A stretch of 64,000 nt of DNA from Pedobacter segetis (GTDB taxonomy: Bacteria > Bacteroidota > Bacteroidia > Sphingobacteriales > Sphingobacteriaceae). The stretch is from the NCBI RefSeq assembly GCF_016623585.1, contig NZ_JAEHFY010000001.1:245098-309097 (forward strand), given 5' to 3'. This document shows, piece by piece, positions 45,238 through 56,600 of the stretch. The notes beneath the pieces were generated by a model. The model was not told the DNA's origin, made no database searches, and saw nothing but the letters and a program-made list of their open reading frames with translations. Every line of letters begins with the position of its first letter. Positions within the stretch are counted from its first letter, which is position 1. A program made the position numbers and the translations under genes.

Positions 45238-46662
45238 ATGAAAAATTCAGAAGATAAAAAATACGCCCTCGGGATGATTGGTTTGGGCACAATGGGCAGA
45301 AATCTATTGCTAAACATGGCCGATAAAGGTTTTAACGTTACCGGCTATGATAAAAGCGAAGAGCAAGTAGCGTTATTAAAAAAAGAGGGCTTAAAAACCG
45401 ATACTACCGGAACGGCTAACATCAAAGAGTTTGTAAACAGTTTAAAAACGCCAAGAACCATTATGATGCTTGTGCCGGCGGGCAAAATTGTAGATGCAGT
45501 TATACAAGAACTATTGCCTTTGTTAGATGAGGGAGATTTAATTGTGGATGGTGGAAATTCACATTATACAGATACCGATAAAAGGTTTTTAGAACTCCAG
45601 AAAAAGAAAATCCACTTCTTTGGGATGGGGATCTCTGGTGGAGAGAAAGGTGCAAGGTTTGGCCCAAGTATGATGCCGGGCGGCGATAAAAAAGCTTATA
45701 AGGTAATGAAGCCTATTTTAGAGGCTGTTTCTGCAAAAGTTGACGGGGAACCTTGCGTAACTTACATTGGTCCGGGCGCATCGGGCCATTTTGTGAAAAT
45801 GGTGCATAACGGGATAGAATACGCCTTGATGCAAATGATAGCCGAAGCTTATGAATTGATGAAAGTGGGCTTGGCCATGCCCGATAAAGAGATTGGTGCA
45901 GAATTTAAGAAATGGAACAATGGAAAATTGCAATCTTATCTTTTAGAAATAACTAGCGAAATATTCAATATAAAAGAAGATGGGGATAAAGATATTTTGC
46001 TCAATTACATCAAAGACGAGGCAAAAGCAAAGGGAACCGGGAAATGGACCTCTCAAGCATCTATGGATTTACAATCTGTAACTACCTGTATAGATGCTGC
46101 CGTTGCCATGCGAGATTTATCCAAACAAAAAGATTTACGTTTAGCTGTTGATGCCGTTTATAAAGATGCCACAAAGATTGATATAGATAAGAGGGAGGTT
46201 TTAAAAGACCTGGAAGATGCCGCATCTTTTACCATGAAGGTAATTTACACCCAAGGTATGGAACTGATGCAGAAGGCATCGCAAGAAATGGGTTACGATC
46301 TAAACTTAGCCGATTGTGCCAAGATTTGGCGAGGAGGTTGCATCATCAGGGCAGCGTTTTTAGAGGAAATTTACGAGGCTTATCAAAACAATGCCGATTT
46401 GGAAAACCTTCTTTTAGACAAAAAAGTGTCAAATCAAATTAAAAGTACGGTAAATGCGGCAAGAAGTATTATTATTGCAGCCGTAAAAGCAGGTATTGGA
46501 ACTACGGTTTTTTCATCGGCTTTAAGCTATTTTGATAATTTAAAAACAGGTAGAATGCCTTCAAACCTAATTCAAGCACAGCGAGATTATTTTGGCGCAC
46601 ATACTTACGAACGCATAGATAAAGAAGGCATATTTCATACGCAATGGCAAACAGAATCTTAA
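45238..46662 (+). CDS. gnd: 6-phosphogluconate dehydrogenase, decarboxylating
   Basis: 474 residues. Rossmann start GMIGLGTMGRNLLLNMADKG (about 12-31), VDGGNSHYTDTDKR (about 101-114), GISGGEKGARFGPSMMPGG (about 131-149) and GASGHFVKMVHNGIEYALMQ (about 180-199) with the catalytic Lys. It oxidises 6-phosphogluconate to ribulose-5-phosphate plus CO2 with NADP+. It begins nine bases after ppgK and zwf follows, so all four pathway genes are one operon. Confidence 0.96.
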   Translation: MKNSEDKKYALGMIGLGTMGRNLLLNMADKGFNVTGYDKSEEQVALLKKEGLKTDTTGTANIKEFVNSLKTPRTIMMLVPAGKIVDAVIQELLPLLDEGDLIVDGGNSHYTDTDKRFLELQKKKIHFFGMGISGGEKGARFGPSMMPGGDKKAYKVMKPILEAVSAKVDGEPCVTYIGPGASGHFVKMVHNGIEYALMQMIAEAYELMKVGLAMPDKEIGAEFKKWNNGKLQSYLLEITSEIFNIKEDGDKDILLNYIKDEAKAKGTGKWTSQASMDLQSVTTCIDAAVAMRDLSKQKDLRLAVDAVYKDATKIDIDKREVLKDLEDAASFTMKVIYTQGMELMQKASQEMGYDLNLADCAKIWRGGCIIRAAFLEEIYEAYQNNADLENLLLDKKVSNQIKSTVNAARSIIIAAVKAGIGTTVFSSALSYFDNLKTGRMPSNLIQAQRDYFGAHTYERIDKEGIFHTQWQTES

Positions 46663-46687
46663 CCCAACCAACTCAAGAAAAAACCAA

Positions 46688-48208
46688 ATGAAAGCTAACA
46701 TTAAACCAAAACCAACCATTTTCATGATTTTTGGAGGTACCGGCGATCTTGCAGAAAGAAAGTTGATACCGGCATTGTACAATCTGTTTCTAGAAAAGTA
46801 TATGCCCAAAGAATTTGCCATAATTGGTTTAGGCAGAACAGAATATAATGATGATTCTTTTAAAAAACTGCTGCTTGGTGGCGTAAACAAATTCTCGAGA
46901 AGCGGTAAGGCCGATAAAGATAAATGGGCAGATTTTTCTAAACACATTACTTATTTAAAAAGCGATGTAAATAACGAGGCCGACTATAAAAAAATGAGCG
47001 ATGTGATAGAGAAATGCGAAAAGGATTGGAGCGAGCCTCCGATCATTATCCATTATTTAGCCGTAGCACCAAAGTTTTTCCCAATTATTGCCGGTAATTT
47101 GGCCAAGGTAAAATTAGCCGATGATACTGATAGAACAAGAATAGTAATAGAGAAACCTTTTGGCCATGATCTGCAATCTGCAAAAGAACTAAACGCTTTG
47201 CTCAAAGGCATTTTTGCAGAAACCCAAATTTACCGCATAGATCATTATTTAGGTAAAGAAACCGTACAAAATATGTTGGCATTTAGGTTTGCCAATGCGC
47301 TCTTTGAGCCAATTTGGAACCGTAACTTTATAGAACACGTACAGATTTCTGTTACCGAGGATATTGGCGTAGAAGATCGTGGAGGTTATTACGATGGTTC
47401 TGGAGCATTACGTGATATGGTGCAAAACCATATTTTACAGGTTTTGTGTTTGGTTGCGATGGAACCGCCCGTAAATTTTGATGCCGAAGAAATTAGAAAT
47501 AGAAAGGTTGATGTATTGCGGGCTATGCGACAATTTGGGCCAGACGAAGTTAGGTTTAACACCGTTCGGGGGCAGTATAGCGAAGGTTGGGTAAAAGGCG
47601 AAAAGGTAGAAGGCTATCGCGAAGAAAAAGGCGTTGATCCAGAATCTAATACAGAAACATTTGCGGCGCTAAAATTCTTTATAGATAATTGGAGATGGCA
47701 AAACGTACCCTTTTATGTGCGTACAGGTAAAAGGATGCACCAAAAAGCATCTATCATCAGCATACAGTTTAAAGATGTACCGCATTTGATTTTCCCCAAC
47801 CAATCTTCAGAAAGCTGGCAACAGAACAGGCTGATCATTAGCATACAACCAGAAATGAGCATCCGCTTGCAAGTACAGGCCAAAAGGCCAGGCTTAGATA
47901 TGACGCTGAACCCCGTTGATATGGTTTTTAATTACGATGGAACTTACGAGACAGATACCCCAGAAGCTTACGAAACCTTATTGCTAGATGCCATGAAGGG
48001 CGATCAAACGTTGTTTATGCGTGGCGATCAGGTAGAGACCGCTTGGGACCTTATTATGCCGGTATTAGAAAACTGGGAAAGTAAAAAAAGCATCAGTTTC
48101 CCAAATTATTCTGCCGATAGCTGGGGGCCAGAAACCGCAGAAGCGTTAATCGCTAAGGATGGTTTCCATTGGTTTACCATGCCTATTAAAAAATCAGAAA
48201 AGAAATAA
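46688..48208 (+). CDS. zwf: Glucose-6-phosphate 1-dehydrogenase
   Basis: 506 residues. The dinucleotide motif FGGTGDLAERKLIPALYNL (about 15-33) and the active-site signature RIDHYLGKETVQNML (about 181-195) are intact. RTGKRM (about 345-350) is the conserved substrate-binding motif. Gene order gnd-zwf-pgl places the oxidative branch in one transcript. Product is 6-phosphogluconolactone with NADPH. Confidence 0.97.
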   Translation: MKANIKPKPTIFMIFGGTGDLAERKLIPALYNLFLEKYMPKEFAIIGLGRTEYNDDSFKKLLLGGVNKFSRSGKADKDKWADFSKHITYLKSDVNNEADYKKMSDVIEKCEKDWSEPPIIIHYLAVAPKFFPIIAGNLAKVKLADDTDRTRIVIEKPFGHDLQSAKELNALLKGIFAETQIYRIDHYLGKETVQNMLAFRFANALFEPIWNRNFIEHVQISVTEDIGVEDRGGYYDGSGALRDMVQNHILQVLCLVAMEPPVNFDAEEIRNRKVDVLRAMRQFGPDEVRFNTVRGQYSEGWVKGEKVEGYREEKGVDPESNTETFAALKFFIDNWRWQNVPFYVRTGKRMHQKASIISIQFKDVPHLIFPNQSSESWQQNRLIISIQPEMSIRLQVQAKRPGLDMTLNPVDMVFNYDGTYETDTPEAYETLLLDAMKGDQTLFMRGDQVETAWDLIMPVLENWESKKSISFPNYSADSWGPETAEALIAKDGFHWFTMPIKKSEKK

Positions 48209-48237
48209 AACAATAGAGAATAAAATAAATTTAGCTG

Positions 48238-48966
48238 ATGAAAACCAATGTTTTTAAAACCCCAGAAGAAAGCATCCAAGCATTGGCAGCTTTTTTTGTG
48301 AGTTGCGCTAATGAGGCCATTAAAAAAAACGATAAATTTTCCGTAGCCCTATCGGGCGGTAGCTCTCCCAAAAAATTGTATGAACTTTTGGCTTCCGCCG
48401 ATTTTAAAAGTAAAACAGATTGGAAAAAGGTTCATTTCTTCTTTGGTGATGAAAGGTACGTACCGCATAATCATCCCGACAGTAATTATTTAATGGCAAA
48501 AACCGCTTTGTTTGATCATTTAGATATTGAAGAATTTCAAATAAACAAAGTTGATACATCATTAGATCCCGCTGCGGCGGCACAAGATTATGAACGTTGC
48601 GTTTGCCATTTTTTTGATGGGGACCCAAATTTTGATTTGGTGTTGTTGGGTTTAGGTGATGATGCCCATACCGCATCAATATTTCCGCACACTTCTTTGG
48701 TTTGGATTGATGAAGAAAACGTAAAGGAAGTTTATCTGGAGGATAAAAAGGTTTACAGAATCAGTTTTACGGCTCCTTTAATCAATGCTTCAAAAAATGT
48801 AGTATTTCTTACATTTGGGGCAAATAAGGCAGATGCCATAAAAGCGGTTTTTGAAGGCGAAAAGAACGTAGAATTATACCCAGCTCAATTAATCAATCCA
48901 GAAAAGGGCTATTTGCAATGGTTTGTAGATGAAGCTGCTGTAAGTAAGTTAAAAGAGAGGTTTTAG
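48238..48966 (+). CDS. pgl: 6-phosphogluconolactonase
   Basis: 242 residues. VALSGGSSPKKLYELLA (about 37-53), FFFGDERYVPHNHPDSN (about 68-84) and LVLLGLGDDAHTASIFPHT (about 138-156) are the canonical Pgl motifs shared with glucosamine-6-phosphate isomerase-like proteins. It hydrolyses the lactone made by Zwf. Last gene of the operon; no clear terminator follows, but two hairpin repeats lie just beyond its stop. Confidence 0.94.
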   Translation: MKTNVFKTPEESIQALAAFFVSCANEAIKKNDKFSVALSGGSSPKKLYELLASADFKSKTDWKKVHFFFGDERYVPHNHPDSNYLMAKTALFDHLDIEEFQINKVDTSLDPAAAAQDYERCVCHFFDGDPNFDLVLLGLGDDAHTASIFPHTSLVWIDEENVKEVYLEDKKVYRISFTAPLINASKNVVFLTFGANKADAIKAVFEGEKNVELYPAQLINPEKGYLQWFVDEAAVSKLKERF

Positions 48967-49027
48967 GGTTTCTAAAAGTGGTTTATGAGGACACTGATTA
49001 CGGAATAGCGGAATCTAGCCTGTTAAC

Positions 49028-49133
49028 GTCATTCCGAATGTATTTCGGAATCTTATTTGAAGAGCAGTTTGCATGATCATCATTCTAATTCGCTGATTTT
49101 GATTTGATGCTGAAATAAATTCAGCATGACAGC
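49028..49133. repeat. Pair of inverted 25-bp hairpin repeats (REP-like)
   Basis: Copy 1 (plus, from 49028) reads GTCATTCCGAA-TGTAT-TTCGGAATC. Copy 2 (minus, ending near 49130) reads GTCATGCTGAA-TTTAT-TTCAGCATC. Both fold into an eight-pair stem. They differ at five positions; four of these are two compensatory pairs in the stem. The copies point toward each other, about 70 bases between centres, between pgl and radA stop codons. Confidence 0.75.
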
Positions 49134-49178
49134 GTGGAAAGCACTCTGGCTATCCTAATAAAATCAAAATCTTATTAT

Positions 49179-50561
49179 CTACCCAAAAAGTAAACTAAAC
49201 ACCTCCTCAATTTTAGAAACTGTTTTGATTTCTATCTGATATTTAGAAATATCCAAGCCTTTGGTGTTGTATTTGGAGATAAATATCTGATCAAAACCAA
49301 GTTTTTGGGCTTCGGCAATACGCTGTTCTATTCTGTTTACGGCCCTGATCTCTCCGCTTAAACCTACTTCTGCGGCAAAGCAAATTTTATAAGAAACCGG
49401 CATATCTTCATTTGATGAGATGATTGCGGCAATTAATCCTAAATCTATGCTTGGGTCTTCTACCCTAATGCCGCCTGCAATATTTAAGAAAACATCTTTT
49501 GCGCCTAGTTTAAATCCGCATCTTTTTTCTAAAACCGCCAAAAGCATATTCATGCGCTTGGTATCAAAGCCCGTTGCAGAACGCTGCGGTGTGCCGTAAG
49601 GCGATGCGCTCACCAATGCTTGTGTTTCTATCAGCATTGGCCGCATACCTTCCATAGTGGCAGAAATTGTAACCCCGCTTAAAGGCTCGTCTCTTTGAGA
49701 CAGCAATATTTCTGAAGGATTAGAAACTTCCCTTAAGCCGCTGCCTTGCATTTCATAGATCCCCAATTCAGATGCGGCACCAAACCGGTTTTTTATGGCC
49801 CTCAAAATTCTGTAAACATGGTGCCTATCGCCCTCGAATTGTAGAACGGTATCAACCATGTGCTCTAAAATTTTTGGGCCGGCTATCATGCCGTCTTTGG
49901 TAATGTGCCCAATCAAAAAAACGGGCGTATTGGTTTCTTTTGCAAAACGCAACAGCTCTGCGGTACATTCCCTTACTTGTGAAACACTACCGGGGGTAGA
50001 TTCTATATGGGCAGAATGAAGCGTTTGGATAGAATCTATGATGACGATGCCCGGCTCTAATTGCTCTATTTGTTTAAAGATGTTTTGGGTAGATGTTTCT
50101 GTTAAGATATAACAATCAGAAACGGAGTTTTCTAAGATCCGCTCTGCCCGAAGCTTAATCTGCTTTTCGCTTTCTTCCCCAGAAACATAAAGCACCTTTA
50201 GATCTCTTAACGTTAAAGCCAATTGCAGCATCAAGGTAGATTTCCCTATTCCGGGTTCGCCACCAATTAAAACCAAAGAGCCACCAACGATCCCACCGCC
50301 CAAAACACGGTTAAGTTCTTTATCTGGTGTAATTAAGCGATGGTCTTCTGTGTAGATAATCTCTTGCACCTTTGATGGCTTGTTTACCCTAGAAACGGTA
50401 TTGGAAGTACTACTTTTCCAGTCTGGCGTTTTACTGTTGGCTTTTTCTACAATTTCTTCTACAAAGGTGTTCCACTGCTGGCAAGATGGGCATTTGCCCA
50501 GCCACTTAGCAGATTCAAAGCCACAGCTTTGACAAAAATATGCGGATTTAGTTTTAGCCAA
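49179..50561 (-). CDS. radA: DNA repair protein RadA
   Basis: 460 residues. N-terminal zinc finger CQSCG...CPSCQQW (Cys at about 9, 12, 24, 27), Walker A GGEPGIGKST (about 98-107), the RadA motif KNRFGAASELG (about 256-266), and a C-terminal Lon-like domain ending with KYQIEIKTVSKIEEVF. RadA is a RecA-like helicase/branch-migration factor in recombination. It follows sprA by about 110 bases holding a dispersed repeat. Confidence 0.95.
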   Translation of the reverse strand: MAKTKSAYFCQSCGFESAKWLGKCPSCQQWNTFVEEIVEKANSKTPDWKSSTSNTVSRVNKPSKVQEIIYTEDHRLITPDKELNRVLGGGIVGGSLVLIGGEPGIGKSTLMLQLALTLRDLKVLYVSGEESEKQIKLRAERILENSVSDCYILTETSTQNIFKQIEQLEPGIVIIDSIQTLHSAHIESTPGSVSQVRECTAELLRFAKETNTPVFLIGHITKDGMIAGPKILEHMVDTVLQFEGDRHHVYRILRAIKNRFGAASELGIYEMQGSGLREVSNPSEILLSQRDEPLSGVTISATMEGMRPMLIETQALVSASPYGTPQRSATGFDTKRMNMLLAVLEKRCGFKLGAKDVFLNIAGGIRVEDPSIDLGLIAAIISSNEDMPVSYKICFAAEVGLSGEIRAVNRIEQRIAEAQKLGFDQIFISKYNTKGLDISKYQIEIKTVSKIEEVFSLLFG

Positions 50562-50589
50562 TTTGTTATCGGTTTTATAAGGCGTTAAC

Positions 50590-50644
50590 GATAGCAGCGG
50601 ATACCGGCCCTGTGTTTAAGGCTTGTGCAGTATGAGCGGATAGC
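50590..50644. repeat. Dispersed intergenic repeat, copy 1 (GATAGCAGCGGATACCGG...TATGAGCGGATAGC)
   Basis: Lies just after the sprA stop (50673) on the minus strand. Its left 20 bases match 17 of 20 and its right 14 bases match exactly those of a copy at 60830-60894. The inner segments differ. The direct motif AGCGGATA occurs at both ends. In the minus orientation it begins GCTATCCGCTCATA. Confidence 0.7.
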
Positions 50645-50672
50645 GTGTTAAAACGCACAAATCAAATATATT

Positions 50673-53600
50673 TTATTGTATGGTAAACCTCAAATTTATA
50701 CCAAAGTTTGTGAATGCGGTTACAAAAGTTTGGGAGGTGTATGGTTTTGTGATATTGGTATCGTAAAATATGTTTAGGTTAAATCTTTGGTTAAGCACAT
50801 AATCTATACTTGGGCGATAGGTGATGTTTTTTGATCCTGCGGAGATTTCTGGGTCGTTAACATCTGCCCTATAAATTACGGTTTTGTTGTTTCTGATGGC
50901 TACGTCTAACTTGAAGTTTAGATCGTTTTTAAGGTTTATGCTCTTAAACAAACCAAACGGAAATCTAAAATCTGAAGTGCGGTAGCCGAAGCCAAAAACG
51001 AAGGCTTGGTCTTTTTGCGATGCTAACTGACTGTTTGTTAAACCCAAGCTTAACGACCGGGATTTGCGGTATTCTATGTTTGCCGTCATGTTGTTTTTCA
51101 TCCTCATATCTATGCCCAACAGAGGCACAAACTGTTCAAACAGGGTTATCTGGGAGAATTGCAGATTAGGTAAAAAGTTGTTTTCTGCGTCTCTTACGTT
51201 TACGGCCCCGTTGGCGGTAGAATACCTGATCAATGAGTTGTAGCCGTTTATGCTGTAAGTAGAATTGTAGCCATGTGTTAGATCAAATGCAGAGAAAAGA
51301 TTGCTGACGGCTTCAATTTTAGTGAGGCCGTTGTAGGTAATACGCCAATTTGGCACTGGTATTTTAGGGAACATATTTAAGCTTACGGAGTTTGCGTCTT
51401 TGCTTTTATAGGCTGCCAAAAATGCCGGGACTACCACGTTTTGTGATGTTTTTCCGTAGCCGTCTGCAAATTCTGCAACTGTGCCTGCGCTGTTTGGGTT
51501 TTGCCTGCCTAGGCGCTGAGAAACCGTACCCCTATTATTTAAAAACTGCTGGAAAACGCTAGAGTTTTTGCCAAAACCATCCTTAAACGCACTGCCCAAG
51601 GTAATGATGGATATACTATAATCTCCAGAAGTAATTGGGCTAAGGCTTTCAAATTGGTTTGATGTATTGGTAAACCTATAATTGGTGGTAAACACTTGGC
51701 TGCTATTTTTAAAAGCATTTAGCTCTATCCTAAAATCTTTAAACGGCTCTAAAGTTCCCCTTAAGTTTAGTTGTGTGTTTAAGGCCGTTTTGTACAATTG
51801 GTTTTGTAAGGTGTCTTTTGTTAACCAACCGTTTTGCAATGCTTTAAACCTAATATCTTGCTGCGATCCCAGTATAAACCCAACTCCTGGTGCATTTGCA
51901 TTAAGATCGTAGCCAAAAATATCTGTTTTAGGGAGGTAGCCCGGTAAAAAGGTACCATCGTTTCTGATATATGACCCGCTTAGTGTTTTAAAGCTTGCTA
52001 ATAAATTAACCAAAAATTTGCCTACACCACCGTTGTTGTTTGGGTTGTTTAACCTGCGATAGAAACCAAATTTGTTGTATAGCAAATTCATGTTTAATGT
52101 TGGGTTTACCTGTATGGTTCTAGAGTTTTGGATGCTGTTACCAAAATTAATGTTTGGGTCTTCTAAGGTTAGTAAAGGTTCTGTCATCCAATTAAACTGG
52201 GTTTGATAACGGGTTAAAACGTTTATGAAATCTAAACCGGGGATCTTATTTAACGGAACGGTATAGCTTAAGCTGATGGTATGGTTATAATTTGTTGTGC
52301 GGCCAAGTTTTTTAAGGTTCTCTAATATGGTATCTCTTACTAAATTAGTTATCCTGCCTTGTGGTTCATCTACCACAGAAAGATTGGTAGCGTTAAAGTC
52401 TAATTTTAAAGATTTTGTTAAATCCCAACTAACGCCGTACAAGCGGTTTATCAAGAAATTTTTATTGAAGGTGGTTTTTATAGGGATAAAATTGTTTGGG
52501 TCGTTATCGCGTAAGGTGTTTTCAGAATAGAGCCTATTTAGTTCTATCCTAAAGTTTAGCACAGATGGTAACAAGCTAAAATTGAAATCTTTTAATAAGT
52601 TTAGGTATTTTGATTTTATGGCCTTTTTAAAAGGGGTAATAAACTTGGCCGGGTTATTATAATCATAAGCCAAGGCACCCCTATACGTTCTTTGTTGGTT
52701 ATCTTTGTTGATAAAGTCATGATGCCCATATTCTGTATAGGCATACGTTAAGCTCCAGTTTTCTAGATCCCAAAGGTGGTTTTTGGCATTGGGGTCGGTC
52801 TTGATTTTACGTACATTGGTAAAATTGATGCTTTTTCTTTGGGTATAATCTTGCGAGTAGTTTTTAATAGAATCTCTGGTTTGGGCCGATACGCTATTTA
52901 AAACGGTCTTAAGTTCTATATCTGGGTTGCGGGGATCGTACTGTGGGGTACTAAGCTGGCTAGAATAGTTGATGAACATCGGGATTTTTATCCCAGATTT
53001 TGCCGGGAAAAATTTACCTAGCTCTAAACTAGATGAAACATCAAAAAACTGATTATCGGCTCTGCTGATCTCGGAAACCCTATTTTCTAAAGCTCCAAAA
53101 CCGATGGTACTTTTATTGCCAGATAGTGTAATATCTCCGAAATCGGCGAGCTTTGCATTTAACCTTGCGGTTGCTGCCCAACCTCCTTTTTCATCAAAAT
53201 CGGTCAATCTTAATTCGTTAAACCAAAGCTCTACAGATTTTTCTAGGCCATCGTCATTAGGGTTTGCATTGGTTTTCAATGGGTTTCTGGCACCTAACAT
53301 TAATACCCTAACTTTGCTTAAATCGGGCTGTCCTTTTACGGTAATAATGTTTACACCATCGTTATAAGTATAGGGCAAGTTGGTTGGCCAAGGCTGCCCT
53401 AGGTAAACCGCATTGTTTCTTGCGGTTTTAGCCAATTGGAAAAGCCTAAACTCAATATTAATGCGGTTGGCATCTGGCCAAATAAGGTTTGGGTCTTTAG
53501 TTCCCGGTAGGGTAATTTTTGTAGGTATGGCATATTCATAATAGTTATCTTGATAATCTGTACCTAATCTGATAAAGGCCTCCACATCGCCATCTTTTAA

Positions 53601-56600
53601 CAGATCGCCTTCTGCATGAACGTACATTTGCAAATGGCGATAAGAACGCATATCGTTAACCGTGGTTTTATAAGCGGCCCTTGCATAACCATCTCTTAGG
53701 TTTTTAACCACAACAGATAAAGACTGCTCGTTTTGGCGGGTATTTCCCCTAAAGTTTGAAATATCTTTTTCTGTTGGGATGCCCGGCGGGATTACATAAG
53801 GGATCGGTGTTTTGCTCCCGTTCTCATCTAGGTTAACCGTACTTACATCTAGTGTAGAATTGTCTAATCCTGGGCTGTTTAGCGCTGGGTCTGCTAAAAC
53901 TTTTGCAGGAGTGTTTTCTGCATTAAACCTGCGCCATTCGCCACGTACTAATTGTAATGTTGCAAACCTTAATACGGTAGTATCGGCAAAATTGGTCATA
54001 AACAAACGCATAAAGCGGATAGACTTGAAATCTTGGATGTTACCTACTTTACTGGTGTATTGTGCAACGGGCACTTTAAATTGGTACCAATTTACGGTTT
54101 GTTTTTTACCGTTTGCCAAATTTACCTGTGAGGTAACTTTATCTGTAATATAGCCCTTGCCAACAATTAAGTCTTGAGGCCTTAAACTCACTTTATATTG
54201 GTAATACTCATCAGATTGAGAAGAGTTGTTATCTCTGTTAATATCTTCCCCATCTGGCAAGGCAGTTGAGGCAGAATTTGCGATACCAACGGCATCTAAA
54301 GATTGTTGCGAGGTTTTAGAATTACCATCCGTACCGTTATAATTTTCGTACCGTTTTAATATGCCGGCGTTGGCGGCATCTAATTGGTTGCCTCTAAAAT
54401 AAACGTAATCATCAGATGAGGGGTCGTTTTTAAATTGTGCCGCCGCTTGCGGGTTTAGGATAGAAGAGGCTTGGTTAACAATGGCTTGATATTTTTGTTG
54501 TTCACTTACATCGTTTAAACCGTCTAAGCCCACATCTTGTGTTTGCCTTGCGGTTGGGTCATTATCAAAAGCTTGAATTACGGGCTGCAGTTTTGGCACC
54601 CTTCCCCAAACCGTTTCATCTGTTTTTGTTGGGTCGCCGTCTGGGGGTAATCCGTTTTCTAAGCTTTTCCTGCCATCTTTTAATATATCCTCAGAAATGT
54701 TACCGATGTTAAGGTACAGGTCTCCGCCGGCGGCGTTTGCTTTGTCTATAAAAGGATCTAGCATCCAAAACTCTATATATTCTATGTTCAGGGCTTCAAA
54801 ATCGTTGGTCTCTATTTTTCTAAACATCCCCCCCCAGCGGTTCTTAGGGTTCATTAGTGTACCATCTGGGTTTAAACCAGTAGTGGTAAAATTATAAGGG
54901 CCACGCAAAGTTGGATAGTAGGCCATGTTTAAGGTAGAGATGTTAAATAATGTACCCGTAGCGGTTTGTTTGTAAGGGAATACCTCCGTTTCTAGCACTT
55001 CTCTTACATAAGGGTTAGAAAGTTCTGTTTTATTGTTTTGGATATTTGGGGGCGTAAGGCTGCTGGTGCGGCTATAAAAGATAGGGTCGATATTAAAAAA
55101 GGCTAATTTTGCCCTGTTAAAGCCATAAGAAAGATCATTATTAAGTTGGGATTCTGGAAAAAGTTGCGGTGTGCCAGATATTTGCCAAGAAGTTGCGCCC
55201 TTTAGATCGATAACAGATCGGCTGCCCTCAAAATCATCAATATAACTTGCGCCATTGCTGCTACCTGCAAAGTTTAACGCTTTTGGATGCCCCGAATTAA
55301 ATTTTGCAAACTCTCCGTTAAAAGTTATAGAAGAGGTTTCTTTGGTTGATATGAAAGGGATCTTATCAACCAGTTTTGTTAAAAACCTACTATTTGCGCT
55401 ATAATTCACATCAAAACCATAAATGGTATTAGAAATCGATTCTTCGCCATAGTTTACCTTTTGGGTTAACGGGGTTTCTTTTAGATTCAAAAGCGTTGCG
55501 CCGATGTTAAAATTGTTGTTTACCCGATAATCTAAGCGTGTGCCAAACAAAGATTTTTGTTGAACACCAAACAGCTCATTACTTTCTAGTTTTATTTTTA
55601 TGGGTTGCCCAGAATTTAACAAGGCCTCATTTAAGATTTTAACCCTCCCAATATTGTAATCCACCGTAAAATCTGCTCCCTCGGTAAGTTTTAAGGTACC
55701 AGCCGTTACCACAACAGAACCTTCGGGAACATTGATAGCGTTTAATTGAAACTCTGAACTTACCGCCGATTGATAAGTCCCTTTTATCACATATCTGTTT
55801 AAGCCCGGGAAATATTGTTGCGCAATTACTTTTGTAGAATCATAAAGTGGCTGGTAAACATACTTTTGAATAAGGTTTTGTTCTGTTGTAGGATTAAATT
55901 GGGAAGCCAGATCGGCACCAAAAGGTTCTACCGTTGGAAAAATAATGCGCCCATTTTGCGAGTCTATCGTTAAGCCTTCTAAAAAATCGAAATAGCCATC
56001 TGGTTCTTTGGCGTTTTGTTGGTTTAGGCGGTCTAAATTGGTAACCTGTAACCAAAGTTTACCGGCAGTATTTGCGCCATCCTCAATTAAAGGTTTTTCT
56101 ATGCCCGCTTTATCATCTAACCTAAAGATATTCAGTTTAAAATCGTTAGGGCTAATTTGATAAGCACCTAAAGAATAGATGTTTTTCATCATCAAATCCC
56201 AAATTGGTAAATTGGTTTTGATGGTTTCGTTTTTTAAAAGCTTAGTGAATAAAACCTGTGGGTTATTGGGATCCACGGGTACATCTTGTGAAAATTCTCC
56301 CACTTGGTACTCTACTCCGTTAACGGTATATCTATAAGCTACTGATAGTATCTCATCAGAATTAAGGGCATTATTTAAAGAGATATAACCCAGTAACGGA
56401 TTAAGGGTATATTCTTTATCGGTAAGTTTTCTGGCGTAGGTTATTTTATTGTAATTATCTAGTTTGCCGCTATTTTGGAAATAATCACTAATATCGTTAG
56501 AATTGGTTTGCCTAGCCCCCGGTGGTATATTTTGCAATAAATTGTTTGATTGTTGGGTAAAACCAGGGCCGTTAAAACCAGCGGGCAGTACAGAATAACC

